From Pseudomonas sp. GD03944 (lineage in GTDB: Bacteria; Pseudomonadota; Gammaproteobacteria; Pseudomonadales; Pseudomonadaceae), in NCBI RefSeq assembly GCF_029839275.1, contig NZ_JAOCAH010000010.1:62001-126000 (forward strand): DNA of 64,000 nt. Reading direction: 5' to 3'. Positions 14,482-24,166 of this stretch are shown here, in pieces. A model generated the notes under the pieces. It had not been told where the DNA came from and did not search any database. It saw only the letters and a program-made list of their open reading frames with translations. The first letter of the stretch is position 1; each line of letters starts with the position of its first letter. A program made the translations under genes and the position numbers.

Positions 14482-15036
14482 ATGTCGACTTCCAGCTCCC
14501 CGTACACCGCTTTCGCCGCGCTGCTCGCCAGCAGTGCCAACCCCGTCTCCCCCGCTGAATTGCACGGCCTGTTGCTGGGCCGCAGCTGCGCCGGTGCCGG
14601 TTTCGATACCGACAGCTGGCTGGTGGATGCCGCCGAGCTGCTCGGTAGCGCCCCGCAGGACAGCGTGCGCCAGGCCCTGATCGGCCTGCAGGAGATGGTC
14701 AAGGGCGAGCTGTCCGGCGATGACATCGCCGTGGTTCTGCTGCTGCCCTCCGACGACGCGCCGCTGAGCGAACGCGCCGCCGCACTGGGCCAGTGGTGCC
14801 AGGGCTTCCTCGGCGGCTTCGGCCTGACGGCCCGCGACACCGCGCTCAGTGCAGAGGCCATGGAAGTGTTGCAGGATCTCTCTGCCATCTCCCAGGTGCA
14901 GAACGCCCTGGAAGAGTCGGAAGATGGCGAGAACGATTACATGGAAGTCATGGAATACCTGCGGGTCGCACCGCTGCTGCTGTTCAGCGAGTGCGCCAAG
15001 CCCGTGGCACCGGCGGCGAAACCGTCGCTGCACTGA
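14482..15036 (+). CDS. ygfB: UPF0149 (YgfB/YecA) family protein
   Basis: 184 residues, all alpha-helical: SPAELHGLLLGRSCAGAGF, then LQEMVKGELSGDDIAVVLLL, CQGFLGGFGLTARD and the acidic EESEDGENDYMEVMEYLRVA end. This is the UPF0149/YgfB family without the SEC-C zinc motif of YecA. In P. aeruginosa YgfB has been reported to raise beta-lactam resistance by dampening AlpA-dependent expression of ampDh3. The gene leads the pepP-ubiH-ubiI block and ends 37 bp before pepP. Confidence 0.92.
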   Translation: MSTSSSPYTAFAALLASSANPVSPAELHGLLLGRSCAGAGFDTDSWLVDAAELLGSAPQDSVRQALIGLQEMVKGELSGDDIAVVLLLPSDDAPLSERAAALGQWCQGFLGGFGLTARDTALSAEAMEVLQDLSAISQVQNALEESEDGENDYMEVMEYLRVAPLLLFSECAKPVAPAAKPSLH

Positions 15037-15073
15037 TCTTCACTCTTGCCTCTGAACTGGACCCGAGCTGCCC

Positions 15074-16408
<1,335 letters not shown>

Positions 16409-16412
16409 TCCC

Positions 16413-17597
16413 ATGCAACGGGTGAATATCGCGATTATCGGCGGCGGCCTGGTGGGCGCCAGCCTGGCCCTGGCCCTGCAGGAGCATGCCAGGAAGGTCG
16501 GGTGGCAGATCTGCCTGATCGAGCCCTTCGCCCCCGGTGGCGGCTACCAGCCCAGCTACGACGCGCGCTCCACGGCGCTGTCCTATGGCACGCAGCAGAT
16601 CTACCAGCGCCTCGGCCTGTGGCAACACATCGCCCAGCGCGCCGAACCCATCCAGCAGATTCACGTGTCCGACCGTGGCCGTTTCGCCGCGGCGCGCCTG
16701 AACGCCATGCAGGAAGGCGTCCCCGCCCTGGGCTACGTGGTGGAGAACGCCTGGATCGGCGAGTGCCTGTGGCAGGCCCTGGACCGTGACGTGGTGATCT
16801 GGCGCACCCCGGCCGAAGTGGTGCGCCTGGATGCCCTGGCCGATGGCTACCAACTGACCCTGAGCGACGAATCGAGCCTGACCTGCGACCTGGCGATCCT
16901 GGCCGATGGCGGGCGTTCGACCCTGCGCGAGCAACTGGGCATCGGCGTCAAGCACACGCCCTATGGGCAGAGTGCGCTGATCGCCAACGTCAGCCCGCAG
17001 GAAGCGCACCGCGGCCAGGCCTTCGAGCGCTTCACCGAAGACGGTCCGATGGCCATGCTGCCGCTGGCGGACAACCGCTGTGCGCTGGTCTGGACCCGCG
17101 CCACGACGGATGCCGATCGCCTGCTGAAAATCGACGAAGCGCAGTTCCTCGAGGAGCTGCAGTTGGCGTTCGGCTACCGCCTGGGTGCGCTGCGCCAGGT
17201 CGGTGCCCGTCACCTGTACCCGCTCGCCCTGATCGAAGCCTGCGAGCAGGTGCGACCGAACCTGGTGGTGCTCGGCAACGCCGCCCACAGCCTGCACCCG
17301 ATCGCCGGGCAGGGCTACAACCTGGCCTTGCGCGACACCCTGGCGCTGGCCGAAGTGCTGCTGGACAGCGAGGCGCCACTCGGTGACTTCGCCACCCTGC
17401 AAGGCTATGTCCAGCGTCAACAACTCGATCAGCAGATGACCGTAGGATTCTCCGACCAGGTCACCCGCCTGTTCAGCACGGCCGAGCCCGTGCTGGCCGC
17501 CGGGCGCAACCTGGGGCTGCTCGGCCTGGACCTGCTGCCACCGGCCAAGCGCTGGTTTGCGCGCCAGGCCATGGGCCTTGGCACCCGGCCTCTGTGA
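16413..17597 (+). CDS. ubiH: 2-octaprenyl-6-methoxyphenol hydroxylase UbiH
   Basis: 394 residues. The FAD Rossmann motif (IAIIGGGLVGASLALAL) is at the start, the second FAD segment (CDLAILADGGRSTLREQLGI) in the middle and GNAAHSLHPIAGQGYNLALR near residue 290. These are hallmarks of the UbiH/COQ6 flavin monooxygenases of ubiquinone synthesis. UbiH is taken to hydroxylate C1 of the ring. Assignment over the UbiF/UbiI paralogues rests on gene order after pepP and the RSTALSYGTQQIYQRLGLW stretch. The next gene is a second hydroxylase of the same family. Confidence 0.93.
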   Translation: MQRVNIAIIGGGLVGASLALALQEHARKVGWQICLIEPFAPGGGYQPSYDARSTALSYGTQQIYQRLGLWQHIAQRAEPIQQIHVSDRGRFAAARLNAMQEGVPALGYVVENAWIGECLWQALDRDVVIWRTPAEVVRLDALADGYQLTLSDESSLTCDLAILADGGRSTLREQLGIGVKHTPYGQSALIANVSPQEAHRGQAFERFTEDGPMAMLPLADNRCALVWTRATTDADRLLKIDEAQFLEELQLAFGYRLGALRQVGARHLYPLALIEACEQVRPNLVVLGNAAHSLHPIAGQGYNLALRDTLALAEVLLDSEAPLGDFATLQGYVQRQQLDQQMTVGFSDQVTRLFSTAEPVLAAGRNLGLLGLDLLPPAKRWFARQAMGLGTRPL

Positions 17598-17625
17598 TGG
17601 ACGCCGGCTTCACCTGGAAGGAAGC

Positions 17626-18846
17626 ATGATGGACGCGGATCTGATCATCGTCGGCGCAGGCATGGTGGGGAGCACCCTGGCCCTGGCGCTGAAGGACAGC
17701 GGGCTGAACATTCTGGTGCTCGATGGCGGGCCGCTCAGTGTCCAGCCGTTCGACCACGACGCGTCCTTCGAGCCGCGGGTCAGTGCGCTGTCGGCCGCCA
17801 GCCAGCGCGTGCTGGAGCGTCTGGACGTGTGGCCCGGCGTGGTCGCGCGGCGCAGCAGCCCCTACGGCGAGATGCAGGTGTGGGACGGCTCCGGTACCGG
17901 CCAGATTCACTTCAATGCCGCCAGCGTGCACGCCGACACCCTCGGCCACATCATCGAAAACCGCGTGGTGCAGGATGCCCTGCTCGAACGCCTGCACGAC
18001 AGCGACGTGGGCCTGATGGCCAATGCGCGCCTGGAGCAACTGCGCCGCAGTGGCGACGACTGGTTGCTGACCCTCAACGATGGCCGCCAGCTGCGCACCC
18101 GCCTGCTGGTGGCCGCCGATGGCGCCAACTCGGCAGTGCGCCGCCTGGCTGGTTGCGCGACCCGGGAGTGGGATTACCTGCACCACGCCATCGTCACCAG
18201 CGTGCGCTGCGAGCGGCCGCACAAGGCCACGGCCTGGCAGCGTTTCACCGATGAGGGCCCGCTGGCCTTCCTGCCGCTGGTGGGCGCCGAGGGCGAGCAC
18301 TGGTGCTCGATCGTCTGGTCCACCACGCCGGCTCGGGCCGAGCACCTGATGGCCCTGGACGACGACGCCTTCTGCGCCGAACTGGGCGTCGACTTCGAAC
18401 ACCGCCTGGGCAAGGTGCTGCATGCCGACCGCCGCCTGTGCATTCCGCTGCGCCAGCGCCACGCCAAGCGTTACGTCGAAGAAGGCCTGGCGCTGATCGG
18501 CGACGCCGCGCACACCATTCACCCGCTGGCCGGGCAGGGCGTCAACCTGGGCTTCCTGGACGCGGCGGTGCTGGCCGATGTGTTGCTGCATGCCCACGAA
18601 CGTGGCGAGAACCTGGCCGAAGAGCGCGTGCTGAGCCGCTTCGAGCGCCGCCGCATGCCGCATAACCTGGCGATGATGGCCGCGATGGAAGGCTTCGAGC
18701 GGCTGTTCCAGGCCGACCCGTTGCCCCTGCGCTGGCTGCGCAATGCCGGCCTGAATCTTGTGGATGACCTGCCGGAAGCCAAGGCCCTGTTCGTGCGCCA
18801 GGCCCTGGGGCTGACCGGCGACCTGCCGGAACTGGCGCGGGCCTGA
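17626..18846 (+). CDS. ubiI: UbiI/VisC-type ubiquinone-biosynthesis hydroxylase
   Basis: 406 residues. FAD motif LIIVGAGMVGSTLALALKD (about 5-23), RLLVAADGANSAVRRLAG in the middle and IGDAAHTIHPLAGQGVNLGF near residue 290 mark the UbiH/UbiF/UbiI family. As the second hydroxylase in the pepP-ubiH block it corresponds to VisC/UbiI, which adds oxygen at ring C5. ATG at 17626 follows GGAAGGAAG; the next codon is also ATG. A hairpin with a pyrimidine-rich tail follows its stop. Confidence 0.9.
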   Translation: MMDADLIIVGAGMVGSTLALALKDSGLNILVLDGGPLSVQPFDHDASFEPRVSALSAASQRVLERLDVWPGVVARRSSPYGEMQVWDGSGTGQIHFNAASVHADTLGHIIENRVVQDALLERLHDSDVGLMANARLEQLRRSGDDWLLTLNDGRQLRTRLLVAADGANSAVRRLAGCATREWDYLHHAIVTSVRCERPHKATAWQRFTDEGPLAFLPLVGAEGEHWCSIVWSTTPARAEHLMALDDDAFCAELGVDFEHRLGKVLHADRRLCIPLRQRHAKRYVEEGLALIGDAAHTIHPLAGQGVNLGFLDAAVLADVLLHAHERGENLAEERVLSRFERRRMPHNLAMMAAMEGFERLFQADPLPLRWLRNAGLNLVDDLPEAKALFVRQALGLTGDLPELARA

Positions 18847-18892
18847 TCGGCGTCTGCCTGCGGCAAATGCCCGCCGGTGACAGAGAGTGGTT

Positions 18893-18929
18893 GAGGTGCC
18901 AAATGCTATTCACTACCATTTGGCGCCTC
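18893..18929 (+). terminator. 13-bp hairpin after the ubi genes
   Basis: Arms 18893-18905 and 18917-18929 match at 12 of 13 pairs. The tail TTCTTCC after the second arm resembles a weak intrinsic terminator. The loop and inner arms also carry a Fur-box candidate, so the same sequence may serve both ends. Confidence 0.55.
18899..18917. promoter_or_regulatory. candidate Fur box before the iron-transport genes
   Basis: The 19 bp at 18899-18917 match the Fur consensus GATAATGATAATCATTATC at 12 of 19 positions by hand alignment. It lies 40 bp upstream of the ferric-binding-protein start, where a Fur site would block transcription when iron is plentiful. Confidence 0.5.
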
Positions 18930-18956
18930 TTCTTCCTGTAGACCCAGAGGCCAATC

Positions 18957-19958
18957 ATGCAGGCAAGCACGCGTCTGATCGCTGCTCTCTCCCTCACGGC
19001 GCTGTCCGGCGCTGTCCAGGCCGCCGACGAAGTGGTGGTGTATTCCTCCCGTATCGATGAGCTGATCAAGCCGGTGTTCGATGCCTACACCGCCAAGACC
19101 GGTGTGCAGGTGAAGTTCATCACCGACAAGGAAGCGCCGCTGATTGCCCGCCTCAAGGCCGAAGGGGCGAATACTCCGGCCGACATGCTGATCACCGTCG
19201 ATGCCGGCAACCTCTGGCAGGCCGAGCAGGAAGGCGTGCTGCAGCCGACGAAGTCCGCCGTGATCGACGCCAACATCCCGCCCCAGTACCGCTCCAGCAC
19301 CGACAGCTGGACCGGCCTGTCGCTGCGCGCACGGACCATTTTCTATTCCACCGAGCGGGTCGACCCGAACGAGCTGTCGACCTACGAAGCCCTGGCTGAC
19401 AAGCACTGGGAAGGCCGCTTGTGCCTGCGCACCAGCAAGAAGGTCTACAACCAGTCGCTGACCGCCACCCTGATCGAAACCCACGGCGCGCAGAAGACCG
19501 AGGAAATCCTCCAGGGCTGGGTGAACAACCTGGCCACCGACGTGTTCGCCGACGACAACGCGGTGCTGCAGGCCATCGACGCCGGCCAGTGCGACGTGGG
19601 CATCACCAACACCTATTACTACGGCCGCATGCACAAGGCGCAGCCGGACCTGAAGGTCAAACCCTTCTGGCCGAACCAGAACGACCGCGGCGTGCACGTC
19701 AACCTGGCCGGTGCCGGGGTGACCAAGCACGCCCCCCATGCCGAACAGGCGCGCAAGCTGCTGGAGTGGATGACCACCCCGGAAGCCCAGAGCATCTTCG
19801 CCGGCGTCAACCAGGAGTTCCCGGCCAACCCGCAGGTCGCGCCGTCCGAGGAAGTCGCCGCGTGGGGCACCTTCAAGGCCGACTCCATCGCCACCGAGGT
19901 GGCCGGCAAGCGCCAGGCCGAAGCCACCATGCTGATGGACCGCGCCGGCTGGTACTGA
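18957..19958 (+). CDS. ferric-iron ABC transporter substrate-binding protein
   Basis: 333 residues with a signal peptide (LIAALSLTALSGAVQAAD, cleavage near residue 22). The mature N-terminus VVVYSSRIDELIKPVFDAYT, the DMLITVDAGNLWQAE block and the NTYYYGRMHKAQ block identify the FbpA/HitA/FutA group. The tyrosines of the YYYG motif are the expected Fe(III) ligands. The protein carries iron through the periplasm to the permease encoded next. A Fur-box candidate precedes the gene, and a hairpin-rich 122-bp gap separates it from the permease gene. No ATPase gene follows, so the ATP-binding subunit must be encoded elsewhere. Confidence 0.93.
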   Translation: MQASTRLIAALSLTALSGAVQAADEVVVYSSRIDELIKPVFDAYTAKTGVQVKFITDKEAPLIARLKAEGANTPADMLITVDAGNLWQAEQEGVLQPTKSAVIDANIPPQYRSSTDSWTGLSLRARTIFYSTERVDPNELSTYEALADKHWEGRLCLRTSKKVYNQSLTATLIETHGAQKTEEILQGWVNNLATDVFADDNAVLQAIDAGQCDVGITNTYYYGRMHKAQPDLKVKPFWPNQNDRGVHVNLAGAGVTKHAPHAEQARKLLEWMTTPEAQSIFAGVNQEFPANPQVAPSEEVAAWGTFKADSIATEVAGKRQAEATMLMDRAGWY

Positions 19959-19969
19959 GCCGCGTGTGA

Positions 19970-20055
19970 GCCGCTGCGCCTCACTGCGCAGCGGCCCGCC
20001 GACCCGAGCGGTCGCTGCCGTTATACTGCGACGCCCCGATTGCCCCGGGGCGTCG
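19970..20055 (+). promoter_or_regulatory. two hairpins and a -10 element between the iron-binding protein and permease genes
   Basis: Hairpin 1: perfect 10-bp stem (19970-19979 with 19986-19995). A TATACT -10 candidate lies at 20022-20027. Hairpin 2: perfect 10-bp stem (20029-20038 with 20046-20055) followed by TCCTTTCT. This looks like partial termination after the binding-protein gene plus a weak internal promoter or attenuator ahead of the permease. Confidence 0.5.
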
Positions 20056-20080
20056 TCCTTTCTGCCGTCGAGGATTCTGC

Positions 20081-21697
20081 GTGGCCCATCCTGCCCAGCG
20101 CCGCTGGTACCCCCTGGCGTTCGCCATCGCCGCCCTGGTGCTGTTGCCACTGAGCGTGCTGCTGTTCAGCTGGCACGACATCGACCGGCAGATCTGGGCG
20201 CACCTGTGGCAGACCCAGATGCTGCGCCTGATCGGCAACACCGTGACGCTGGTGCTCGGCGTGGGTATCGGCGTGACGGTCCTGGGCGTCAGCCTGGCCT
20301 GGCTCACCAGCCTTTGCGAATTCCCTGGCCGGCGCTGGCTGGACTGGGCGCTGATGCTGCCGTTCGCCATCCCGGCCTACGTGCTGGCGTTCGTTTTCGT
20401 CGGCCTGCTGGACTTCTCCGGCCCGGTGCAAAGCGTGCTGCGTGAGTGGTTCGGCAGCGGGGTGCGCCTGCCCCGGGTGCGCTCCACCGGCGGGGTGATC
20501 ACGGTGCTGGTGCTGGTGTTCTACCCCTACGTCTACCTGCTGGCGCGCAACGCCTTCCTGGCCCAGGGCAAGGGCCTGATGGAAGCGGCGCGGGTGCTCG
20601 GGCTCAATCCCTGGCAGGCGTTCTGGCGTGTGGCCTTGCCGGTGGCGCGCCCGGCCATCGGCGCCGGCCTGGCCCTGGCGATCATGGAAACCCTGGCCGA
20701 TTTCGGCGCGGTCTCGGTGTTCAACTACGACACCTTCACCACGGCGATCTACAAGACCTGGTACAGCTTCTACAGCTTGACCAGCGCAACCCAGCTGGCC
20801 AGCCTGCTGCTGCTCGCGGTGGTGCTGGTGCTCTACGGCGAGCGGCGTGCGCGCGGCGCGGTGCGCCCGGTCAGTGAGCGGCCCCGGGGCAAGGCGCTGT
20901 ACCACCTGACCGGGGCCAAGGCCTGGGCCGCATCCGGCTGGTGCGGCCTGGTGTTCGCCTGCGCCTTCGTGATCCCCATGCTGCAACTGCTGGTGTGGTT
21001 CTGGCAGCGCGGCCGCTTCGACCTCGACGAGCGCTACACCGCGCTGATCCTGCACACCCTCTACCTCGGCGCGATGGCCGCGCTGATCACCGTCAGCGTG
21101 GGGCTGCTGCTGGCCTTCGCCCGACGCCTGACGCCGACCCGGGTGATGCGCTCCACGGTGGGTGTGGCCAACCTGGGCTATGCGCTGCCGGGCTCGGTGC
21201 TGGCCGTGGCGATCATGCTGGCCTTCAGTTACCTCGACCGCGAGCTGGTGATCCCGCTGTCCGGCTGGCTGGGCGGGGCGGGCAAGCCGCTGTTGCTGGG
21301 CAGCGTGGCGGCGTTGCTGCTGGCCTACCTGATCCGCTTCCTGGCGGTGGCCTACGGGCCGCTGGAAAACAGCCTGGCGCGGGTCCGCCCGTCGCTGCCC
21401 GAGGCCTCGCGCAGCCTGGGCGTCGGCGGGGTCGGCCTGTTCTTCCGGGTCTACCTGCCGCTGCTGGTGCCTGGCGTGCTGTCGGCGGCGCTGCTGGTGT
21501 TCGTCGATGTGCTCAAGGAAATGCCCGCCACCCTGCTGATGCGGCCGTTCGGCTGGGACACCCTGGCGGTGCGTATCTTCGAGATGACCAGCGAAGGTGA
21601 GTGGGCGCGTGCGGCGCTGCCGGCCCTGACCCTGGTGCTGGTCGGGCTGCTGCCGGTGATCCTGTTGATCCGCCGTTCCGCCCGGCGCTTCGGTTAG
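20081..21697 (+). CDS. ferric-iron ABC transporter permease (FbpB/HitB type)
   Basis: 538 residues with about twelve membrane helices, a fused pair of binding-protein-dependent permease domains. EAA loops are seen in both halves: LMEAARVLGLNPWQAFWRVA and LPEASRSLGVGGVGLFFRVY. The double-length fused layout is typical of FbpB/HitB/AfuB. The start is GTG at 20081. It acts with the upstream periplasmic Fe(III)-binding protein. The stop is followed by a 199-bp gap holding the gcvT promoter. The cognate ATPase is not in this window. Confidence 0.93.
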   Translation: MAHPAQRRWYPLAFAIAALVLLPLSVLLFSWHDIDRQIWAHLWQTQMLRLIGNTVTLVLGVGIGVTVLGVSLAWLTSLCEFPGRRWLDWALMLPFAIPAYVLAFVFVGLLDFSGPVQSVLREWFGSGVRLPRVRSTGGVITVLVLVFYPYVYLLARNAFLAQGKGLMEAARVLGLNPWQAFWRVALPVARPAIGAGLALAIMETLADFGAVSVFNYDTFTTAIYKTWYSFYSLTSATQLASLLLLAVVLVLYGERRARGAVRPVSERPRGKALYHLTGAKAWAASGWCGLVFACAFVIPMLQLLVWFWQRGRFDLDERYTALILHTLYLGAMAALITVSVGLLLAFARRLTPTRVMRSTVGVANLGYALPGSVLAVAIMLAFSYLDRELVIPLSGWLGGAGKPLLLGSVAALLLAYLIRFLAVAYGPLENSLARVRPSLPEASRSLGVGGVGLFFRVYLPLLVPGVLSAALLVFVDVLKEMPATLLMRPFGWDTLAVRIFEMTSEGEWARAALPALTLVLVGLLPVILLIRRSARRFG

Positions 21698-21741
21698 CAC
21701 GCCGCATTGCCGCGGGTTTGCTGGCCCATGACCACGGCCAG

Positions 21742-21770
21742 ATGACCCGCCCCTACCTTGCGGCTACAAT
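21742..21770 (+). promoter_or_regulatory. candidate gcvT promoter
   Basis: ATGACC (21742-21747) and TACAAT (21765-21770) are spaced by 17 bp. The 120-nt leader to gcvT carries no glycine-riboswitch core that I can recognise. Confidence 0.5.
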
Positions 21771-21896
21771 GCGCGCCATTCGCCGCGGTCCGTCATTCAG
21801 ACCGGGGGCGTGAAATCCCCTGAAGGGCCCCTGTTTCGAGGGCTCAACGGATTCGCGCCACCGTCCGCGGCTTCGCCAAGCCCGGAAGGAGATCCC

Positions 21897-22979
21897 ATGG
21901 GACAGCGCACACCTCTCTACGACCTGCACCTTGCACTCGGTGCCAAGATGGTCGATTTCGGCGGTTGGGACATGCCGTTGCACTACGGCTCGCAAGTCGA
22001 GGAGCACCACCAGGTGCGTCGCGACTGCGGCGTCTTCGACGTGTCGCACATGACCGTCATCGACGTGGCCGGCCCCCAGGCCAAGGCCTACCTGCAGCAC
22101 CTGCTGGCCAACGACGTCGAACGCCTGAACAGCCTGGGCAAGGCCCTGTACAGCGGCATGCTCAACGAGCAGGGCGGGGTGGTCGATGACCTGATCGTCT
22201 ACGGGGTGGATGACCACTACCGAGTAGTGGTGAACGCGGCGACCCGCGACAAGGACCTGGCCTGGATGCGCCTGCAGAGCGTCGATTTCGCTGTCGACCT
22301 GCAGGAACGCAAGACCCTGGCCATGCTCGCCGTGCAAGGCCCCCAGGCCCGCGCCAAGGTGTCGGAGCTGGTGACCCAGGCCCGCGCGGCGCTGATCCAT
22401 GAACTCAAGCCGTTCCAGGGCCTGCCGGAAGGCGACTGGTTCATCGCCCGCACGGGCTACACCGGCGAAGACGGCCTGGAGCTGATGCTGCCGGCCGACC
22501 AGGCGGTGGCCTTCCTCAACGAACTGGTGGGCGCCGGCATTCCGCCGATCGGCCTGGGCGCGCGCGATACCCTGCGCCTGGAGGCCGGCATGAACCTGTA
22601 CGGCCAGGACATGGACGAGCGCGTCTCGCCCCTGGCTTCGAACATGGGCTGGTCGGTGGCCTGGGAGCCGGCCGGTCGGCAATTCGTCGGGCGTGGGGCG
22701 CTGGAAGCGCAACGGGCCGCCGGTGATACACCGAAACTGGTCGGCCTGGTGCTGGAGGAACGCGGCGTGCTGCGGGCCCACCAGGTGGTGCGCGTGGACG
22801 GGGTGGGCGAGGGTGAGATCACCAGCGGCAGCTTCTCCCCGACCCTCGGCAAGTCGATTGCCCTGGCGCGTCTGCCGGCGGCCACCGGCGAGCGGGCCGA
22901 GGTGGAAATTCGCGGTAAATGGTACCCGGTGCGGGTGGTCAAACCGACGTTTGTCCGGCACGGTAAGACCCTGATCTGA
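21897..22979 (+). CDS. gcvT: glycine cleavage system T protein (aminomethyltransferase)
   Basis: 360 residues, the usual length. TPLYDLHLALGAKMVDFGGW, the FDVSHMTVIDVAGPQA block, RTGYTGEDGLELMLP and LGARDTLRLEAGMNLYGQDM are GcvT signatures covering the folate site. It transfers the aminomethyl carbon from lipoyl-GcvH to tetrahydrofolate, releasing ammonia. ATG at 21897 has AAGGAGA seven bases before it; an earlier in-frame ATG at 21810 adds unrelated residues. gcvH follows 113 bp later, but gcvP, usually next, is absent here. Confidence 0.96.
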   Translation: MGQRTPLYDLHLALGAKMVDFGGWDMPLHYGSQVEEHHQVRRDCGVFDVSHMTVIDVAGPQAKAYLQHLLANDVERLNSLGKALYSGMLNEQGGVVDDLIVYGVDDHYRVVVNAATRDKDLAWMRLQSVDFAVDLQERKTLAMLAVQGPQARAKVSELVTQARAALIHELKPFQGLPEGDWFIARTGYTGEDGLELMLPADQAVAFLNELVGAGIPPIGLGARDTLRLEAGMNLYGQDMDERVSPLASNMGWSVAWEPAGRQFVGRGALEAQRAAGDTPKLVGLVLEERGVLRAHQVVRVDGVGEGEITSGSFSPTLGKSIALARLPAATGERAEVEIRGKWYPVRVVKPTFVRHGKTLI

Positions 22980-23092
22980 ACCGCCGCCGAGCGGCTGTTC
23001 AGCGCTTTTCAATCCATGGCTTTCGGTACGGCGAACGCCTGCTAAATTTTCCAGACGGCGCGGTCGCCGTCATGTCTGATGAGGAACGACAC

Positions 23093-23479
23093 ATGAGCTC
23101 TATCCCCGCCGATCTGCGTTACGCCGCCAGCCACGAATGGGCCCGCCTGGAAGCCGATGGCAGCGTGACCGTGGGTATTTCCGACCACGCCCAGGAAGCC
23201 CTGGGCGATGTGGTGTTCATCGAGCTGCCGGAAGTCGGCAAGACCCTGGCCGCCGGTCAGGAAGCAGGTGTGGTGGAGTCGGTGAAAGCCGCTTCGGACA
23301 TCTACGCACCGGTCTCGGGCGAAGTCATCGCGATCAACGATGGCCTGGCCGACAGCCCGGAAAACGTCAACAGCGACCCGTACGGCAGCTGGTTCTTCAA
23401 GCTCCAGCCGAGCGATGCCAGCGAGCTGGACAAGCTGCTGGACGCCGCGGCCTACAAGGCCAGCGCCTCCGCCGAGTAA
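23093..23479 (+). CDS. gcvH: glycine cleavage system H protein
   Basis: 128 residues. The lipoyl domain carries the modified lysine, Lys65, in VVESVKAASDIYAPVSGEV. ASHEWARLEADGSVTVGISD and the NDGLADSPENVNSDPYGSWF block are typical of GcvH. The lipoyl arm shuttles methylamine between the P and T proteins. ATG at 23093 follows GAGGAA. A strong hairpin (23492-23518) follows within 15 bp of the stop, and no P protein gene comes after, although P often follows H in pseudomonads. Confidence 0.96.
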   Translation: MSSIPADLRYAASHEWARLEADGSVTVGISDHAQEALGDVVFIELPEVGKTLAAGQEAGVVESVKAASDIYAPVSGEVIAINDGLADSPENVNSDPYGSWFFKLQPSDASELDKLLDAAAYKASASAE

Positions 23480-23491
23480 TACCCCGCGCGT

Positions 23492-23518
23492 GGGCTCGCT
23501 GCCTTGTGCAGCGGGCCC
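23492..23518 (+). terminator. hairpin after gcvH
   Basis: An 11-bp stem (23492-23502 with 23508-23518, one G-T pair) and 5-nt loop. There is no T run, so it marks the end of the gcvTH transcript without being a textbook terminator. The rest of the gap to 23744 holds no recognised element. Confidence 0.5.
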
Positions 23519-23743
23519 TGCCACCCCCTCGTTTCGCCCCCCGTTTCCTTCCGTTCTGCGGCTTTTGCTGCCGGCGCCGCCCTGGCCGGTTATGACCGTC
23601 TGTTGCATTTACGACCGTCCGAAAAAGGCGTCTGCGTATTGGTTTGGTGCTCACCAGCCACCGATGCTCCGCCCCTCGGTTTTGGGTCGCCCTCGTGGCG
23701 GTCGTACCCGTTTTCCGTGTAGGGACACTGGGAGGTAGGTTTC

Positions 23744-24073
23744 ATGATCGGGAGAACCAACAAACCACTGACGATGCGTGTGCTGCTGGTGGCCCAGGGC
23801 AAGGCCGATGCGTTCTTCGGCGAGCGCATGGTGCTCAAGAGCCTGCTGCAGGATGCGCCGGAGGAGGGCGGGCTGATGGTGTTGAACCGCCTGTTCAACT
23901 TCGTGCCGGCCGGACTGGCGCTGGCCCGCGGCGACGAAGACTTCCGCCTGCTGGTGGACAGGGTGATGAGCGATCTGTACCACTCGGGCGACATGGAGCG
24001 GATCTACCGCCAGTACCTGGATGAGCCCGGTGACGCCACGCGGATGCTGTTCAAGGTGTACGCCCTGCCATAG
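23744..24073 (+). pseudogene. C-terminal remnant of an amino-acid ABC substrate-binding protein
   Basis: 109 residues without a signal peptide. The order of motifs matches only the last third of family-3 solute-binding proteins (GltI/HisJ type): AFFGERMVLKSLLQDAPEEG (helix plus hinge), FNFVPAGLALARGDEDFRLL (the PYGIALRKGD-like strand) and MSDLYHSGDMERIYRQYLDE (terminal helices). A complete protein would need about 150 more residues and an export signal, and the upstream 264 bp do not supply them in frame. It has its own GGGAGG ribosome site, so it might still be expressed. It occupies the place where gcvP would be expected. A long inverted repeat follows directly. Confidence 0.6.
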
Positions 24074-24077
24074 GGCT

Positions 24078-24119
24078 GACGTTTCGCACGGCGGGCATCG
24101 TGCGGCCGTGCGAAACGTC
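24078..24119. repeat. perfect 14-bp inverted repeat
   Basis: GACGTTTCGCACGG (24078-24091) pairs exactly with CCGTGCGAAACGTC (24106-24119) across a 14-nt loop, four bases after the stop of the substrate-binding-protein remnant. It may be a terminator stem or a relic of a rearrangement. Confidence 0.75.
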
Positions 24120-24128
24120 GACTGCCGA

Positions 24129-24151
24129 TCCCTGCCTGGGGCTGGCAGGGA
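24129..24151. terminator. second hairpin between convergent genes
   Basis: TCCCTGCC (24129-24136) and GGCAGGGA (24144-24151) form an 8-bp stem just before the stop of the DUF2388 gene. With the preceding repeat it separates two convergent transcripts. Confidence 0.5.
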
Positions 24152-24166
24152 CCGAAAGGCCCGAAC

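Noticed and set aside
21771..21896. Glycine riboswitch upstream of gcvT
   Set aside because: The leader lacks the conserved core motifs of glycine aptamers as far as I can read, and no tandem aptamer would fit in about 125 bases.
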